A stretch of DNA of 64,000 nt from Pseudomonadota bacterium. Its GTDB lineage: Bacteria > Pseudomonadota > Alphaproteobacteria > Rhizobiales > Devosiaceae. The notes beneath the pieces are model-generated. The model did not search any database. It saw only the letters and a program-made list of their open reading frames with translations, and was not told where the DNA came from. Position numbers and translations under genes: made by a program. The stretch spans positions 62,001 to 126,000 of the forward strand of contig JAEWBN010000003.1 in NCBI GenBank assembly GCA_023391095.1. Direction: 5' to 3'. Below, one piece after another: positions 61,585 to 64,000 of this stretch (position 1 is the stretch's first letter; every line of letters starts with the position of its first letter).

Positions 61585-62844
61585 CTAAATCCCCCGCACG
61601 CGCGGGCGTTGATCGTTCAGCACCAGTTCGGTCAGCGCCCAGACCAGCGCGTCAACGCGGTCCGGGGAATGGCCATCGGCCTTGCCATCAGGCCCAAAGG
61701 CGCAGAGCTCGTCCTCGAGCGCCGTCAGGCCCGGCACGTGGCTCACAAGCCCGCGCGCATAAAGTGCCGCTGCCGGTTCGGCGCGCACCCATTTGCCACG
61801 CGAGGCGCGCACCGTGCGCACCGGCACCGAAGGGTCCTCCTGGGCCAGCACCTGCCGCACGAGATCGCCGCCCTGATTGACCTCGACCACGATACAATCG
61901 GCCTCATGCGCCCGATAGGCCGCCACGGCGCGCCGCGCCCATACATTCGGCTGGATGCCCTGGAGCGTGGCATCTTCCAGCACCACCGCGCCTTCGCCCA
62001 CCCGGCCGACCACGATGATTCCACACGCATCCGAACGCGCCGTGCCGGTCACCGGCGGGTCCACCGCCACGACGACGCGACCTTGAGCGCCGCCCTCGGC
62101 CTGACGAAACATGCTTCTTTGCCAGAGCGCATCGACCCGATCTTGGATCAGCTCGCCGTCGAGCTCCTGTCGCCCCAGCACGGTACCCTGATACCGGGCC
62201 ACGACAGCGCTGAGGAATGTCGGCGCGAGGTTGGACTGGTTCTCATTTGTCGCAATCCGCACCACCACGGTTCGCTCATCGTGCAAGAGACGCCGCATCA
62301 GCGGCGTTGCACGGGGCGTCGTCGTCGCCAGCTGGCGGGGGTTATCGCCCAGCCGCAGGGCAAACTGCAGCATGTCCCACGCCGCCTCGGCATTGGGCCA
62401 TTTTCCGACCTCATCGCACCATGCCGCGGCAAATTGCGGCCCCCGAAAGCGTTCCGGGTCCGACGCGGTGAGGATCGTCGCCTCCACCCCATTGGGCCAG
62501 ACCAGCCGGTTCCGGCCGCGCAAGACCGGTCGCTCCTTTTCGGGATGCACCGCGATCAGCCCGCTTTCGCCGCGCACCATGATGTCGAGCGCCTCGACCA
62601 TGGTCTCGCCCACCAGGGCGATGGGCGTCACCCGCTCCCGCGCCAGCTGACGGACCCATTCTGCCCCGGCCCTTGTCTTGCCCGAGCCGCGTCCGCCCAT
62701 CAGCAGCCAGGTCGTCCAGTCCCCCGGCGGCGGCAGTTGCTTGGGAAAGGCCCATTTCTGCCATTCGAAAATCTGCCTTTCGACCTCATCGTCCTCGAGC
62801 CTGGCGACCTTGCGCTGCGCCTTAACGGCGTTCGTATTGTTCAT
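61585..62844 (-). CDS. GTA terminase large subunit (gp2)
   Basis: The 419-residue protein has a Walker A loop M-G-G-R-G-S-G-K-T-R-A-G (49-60), a Walker B-like A-A-W-C-D-E-V with D144-E145, the coupling motif T-T-T-P-R-A-T and a C-terminal RNase H-like nuclease with V-V-A-V-D-P-P near 265. It packages DNA into GTA heads. I start at ATG 62844, which overlaps gp1 by 22 bases; a start further upstream lies inside gp1 coding sequence. Confidence 0.94.
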   Translation of the reverse strand: MNNTNAVKAQRKVARLEDDEVERQIFEWQKWAFPKQLPPPGDWTTWLLMGGRGSGKTRAGAEWVRQLARERVTPIALVGETMVEALDIMVRGESGLIAVHPEKERPVLRGRNRLVWPNGVEATILTASDPERFRGPQFAAAWCDEVGKWPNAEAAWDMLQFALRLGDNPRQLATTTPRATPLMRRLLHDERTVVVRIATNENQSNLAPTFLSAVVARYQGTVLGRQELDGELIQDRVDALWQRSMFRQAEGGAQGRVVVAVDPPVTGTARSDACGIIVVGRVGEGAVVLEDATLQGIQPNVWARRAVAAYRAHEADCIVVEVNQGGDLVRQVLAQEDPSVPVRTVRASRGKWVRAEPAAALYARGLVSHVPGLTALEDELCAFGPDGKADGHSPDRVDALVWALTELVLNDQRPRVRGI

Positions 62845-63244
62845 AGAGCTTGGCCAGCTTGGCCCGCATGGCGGGCATATCCTTGCGCGTGGCGGGCTCC
62901 ACATTGCGCTCGGCCGCACCGAGTTCGATCAGCTTGTCGAGCGTCTTGACCTGCGTGGCCAAGGTATTGGTGCGTTTATCGACCGGCTCATCCGTCGCCA
63001 TTTCCAAATCCCTGATCTGTCGATCCAAAACCTTCAGCATCCGCGCCACCAGCACGGCTTCTTTCGGCCGCCGCTCGCGCTGGCTGAGCCAGCCTTCGCA
63101 TTGCCGCCGGTAGCGCAGCTGCGCCGGCGTGATGCCGTGCCGCTGGCAGATGGTTGAGGGCTCGAAGTGGCGGCCCTCATATTCGAGCCGAATGGCACCC
63201 CAGTCGGGGCGCCTGTGGCCACCCGATCCCGTCTTGTCTTCCAT
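62822..63244 (-). CDS. GTA small terminase-like protein (gp1)
   Basis: The 140-residue protein has an N-terminal helix-turn-helix-like part (R-H-G-I-T-P-A-Q-L-R-Y-R-R, about 36-48) followed by a long helical segment. This is the layout of RcGTA gp1. It would pair with the large terminase. It is the first gene of the cluster; a divergent KTSC-type gene begins 87 bases away, so the promoter must be in that short spacer. Confidence 0.85.
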   Translation of the reverse strand: MEDKTGSGGHRRPDWGAIRLEYEGRHFEPSTICQRHGITPAQLRYRRQCEGWLSQRERRPKEAVLVARMLKVLDRQIRDLEMATDEPVDKRTNTLATQVKTLDKLIELGAAERNVEPATRKDMPAMRAKLAKLYEQYERR

Positions 63245-63331
63245 GTCGTTGACTCATCTGTGAATCGGCCGCCGGAACCCGCTGGAATCCTGCCGGATTC
63301 GTCATTGCGGAGTCCAACCGGGAGAGCCCCG

Positions 63332-63577
63332 ATGTCCGCCGCAATCCGCCGCTACCACTACAAGCCCGAGACCCTGGAGCTTTCGCTCTGGTTCGGTCCG
63401 GGCTTTCGCCGCTACAATTATTTCGGCGTGCCCCAGCCGGTCTATGACGGCCTGGTCAATGCCCCCTCCAAGGGGCGCTATTTCAACGCGACCATCAAAG
63501 GCCGCTATGCCTGCCGGCTGGCCGATCCGTCCGCCATGCGCAACAGGCGCTGGCAGGACATCCGCTCGGCCTCGTGA
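63332..63577 (+). CDS. KTSC domain protein
   Basis: The 81-residue protein has the KTSC-like core: Y-H-Y-x-P-x-x-x-x-L, L-W-F-G-P-G-F-R-R-Y-N-Y-F-G-V-P, V-Y-D-G-L-x-x-A-x-S-K-G-R-Y-F-N, and R-Y. Function unknown; such domains are linked in other proteins to nucleic-acid or lysyl-tRNA synthetase contexts. GGGAGAG precedes ATG 63332. It is divergent from the GTA cluster. Confidence 0.78.
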   Translation: MSAAIRRYHYKPETLELSLWFGPGFRRYNYFGVPQPVYDGLVNAPSKGRYFNATIKGRYACRLADPSAMRNRRWQDIRSAS

Positions 63578-63674
63578 CCCAATTTCTCGACCATGCCTGA
63601 ACTATAGCGCAGCACCGTCACGCGGGGATAAGTTCTGCCAATGCGCGCAAAAAAATCTGCGCCGGGGCCGGACG

Positions 63675-63692
63675 AGGCCTGCGCACAGGCCT
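63675..63692. terminator. possible bidirectional hairpin between KTSC and DUF2254-like genes
   Basis: A-GGCCTG and CAGGCC-T pair perfectly across a CGCA loop. There is only a short T run on one side. Confidence 0.4.
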
Positions 63693-63705
63693 TCCCCGCG
63701 CTGGC

Positions 63706-64000
63706 CTAGGTCTCCGACTCCACCCAGCGCGCCACACGCTTGAGCACGCGAAAATCGTCCTCCAGCGCAATCGCCGCTTCGGCCCGGCGCAGCGTCACCC
63801 GGGCAAAATCACGCGCCGCCCGGCGAAAGGCCGGATTGCATTCGGCCACCGTTTCCAGGCTCTTCATCAGCCGGATCATCACTTCCACGATCGCCGCGCC
63901 GTCGCGGGCCGTGGGCCGGAACACATCTTCCAGCACATCGGCAGGATTGATCGGCGACACAAGAATGCGGTCATAGCGCACGTCGACCGGCGCTTCGGTC
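63706..64000 (-). CDS. C-terminal part of a DUF2254-like protein (cut by right edge)
   Basis: The frame is open to the right edge and ends at 63706. The visible 97 residues run from T-E-A-P-V-D-V-R-Y to V-E-S-E-T. Their order (V-R-Y-D-R-I-L-V-S-P-I-N-P-A-D-V-L-E, then a long helical region with R-R-A-A-R-D-F-A-R) is like the C-terminal cytoplasmic part of DUF2254 membrane proteins, but I am not certain. No start codon is in the window. Confidence 0.5.
   Translation of the reverse strand, partial: TEAPVDVRYDRILVSPINPADVLEDVFRPTARDGAAIVEVMIRLMKSLETVAECNPAFRRAARDFARVTLRRAEAAIALEDDFRVLKRVARWVESET

Larger units (their letters stand above)
48023..63244 (-). mobile_element. gene transfer agent (RcGTA-like) structural cluster
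   Basis: The gene order matches the Rhodobacter capsulatus GTA: small terminase, large terminase, portal, small genes, prohead protease, HK97 capsid, connector, head closure, tail terminator, tail tube, two tail chaperones, tape measure, distal tail, two hub proteins, NlpC/P60 peptidase, multidomain baseplate protein, then a muramidase. There is no integrase, repressor or replication gene, which separates it from a prophage. GC content is like the host. A plus-strand DUF4160-DUF2442 pair and short palindromic repeats interrupt it, and gp10 is frameshifted. Confidence 0.92.

Noticed and set aside
48023..63244. Interpretation as an ordinary prophage
   Set aside because: No integrase, repressor, replication gene or attachment repeat is visible at the borders, and gene order matches GTAs.
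1..64000. tRNA, rRNA, CRISPR arrays, IS elements and replication origins
   Set aside because: I looked for cloverleaf-like CCA-ended segments, regularly spaced repeats and transposase motifs and found none that held up.

Overview
The window is GC-rich, gene-dense chromosomal DNA from an alphaproteobacterium, most likely Hyphomicrobiales of a Devosia-like type. This placement is an inference. It rests on an RcGTA-type gene transfer agent cluster, a ccmI-ccmE-ccmF-ccmH / degP / two-component / glnE gene chain of the kind found in rhizobia, and alphaproteobacterial short palindromic repeats. I found no rRNA, tRNA, CRISPR array, IS element or origin.

Layout. 1-4.5 kb: a DUF2059 protein (cut by the left edge), rpiA, an L,D-transpeptidase, moaA, an SDR oxidoreductase and an Lrp/AsnC regulator. 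4.7-9.3 kb: a membrane histidine kinase, an HD-GYP protein, cobT (with a Glu-to-Gln change in its active-site motif) and a retroviral-type aspartic protease. 9.3-16 kb: a membrane alpha/beta hydrolase, dusA, a receiver-like protein, a universal stress protein behind an FNR/FixK-like box, NDH-2 and an EamA transporter. 16-25 kb: a GH2 beta-mannosidase with two LacI-type operator candidates, a GGDEF(degenerate)-EAL protein, and two tandem ABC exporters, one broken by an in-frame TAG. 25-40.5 kb: pepN, another histidine kinase, then the minus-strand chain ccmI, ccmE, ccmF, ccmH, degP, response regulator, histidine kinase, glnE. 40.6-48 kb: a translationally coupled sarcosine-oxidase-like flavoprotein pair, an unknown protein, and a PepSY / response regulator / histidine kinase / surface-antigen lipoprotein group.

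48.0-63.2 kb is a nearly complete gene transfer agent structural cluster on the minus strand. It runs from small terminase, large terminase and portal through protease, capsid, connectors, tail tube, tail chaperones, tape measure and baseplate to a muramidase. Four features stand out. A DUF4160-DUF2442 pair (toxin-antitoxin-like) sits on the opposite strand inside the cluster, behind two small palindromes. The gp10 homologue carries a one-base frameshift. The muramidase is fused in frame to a holin-like segment that still has its own ribosome binding site. Several copies of short palindromic repeat families occupy the spacers. The two frame problems in the GTA both lie in G/C runs, so either recent decay of the particle genes or assembly error is possible.

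The right end holds a KTSC-domain gene and the C-terminal part of a DUF2254-like protein.
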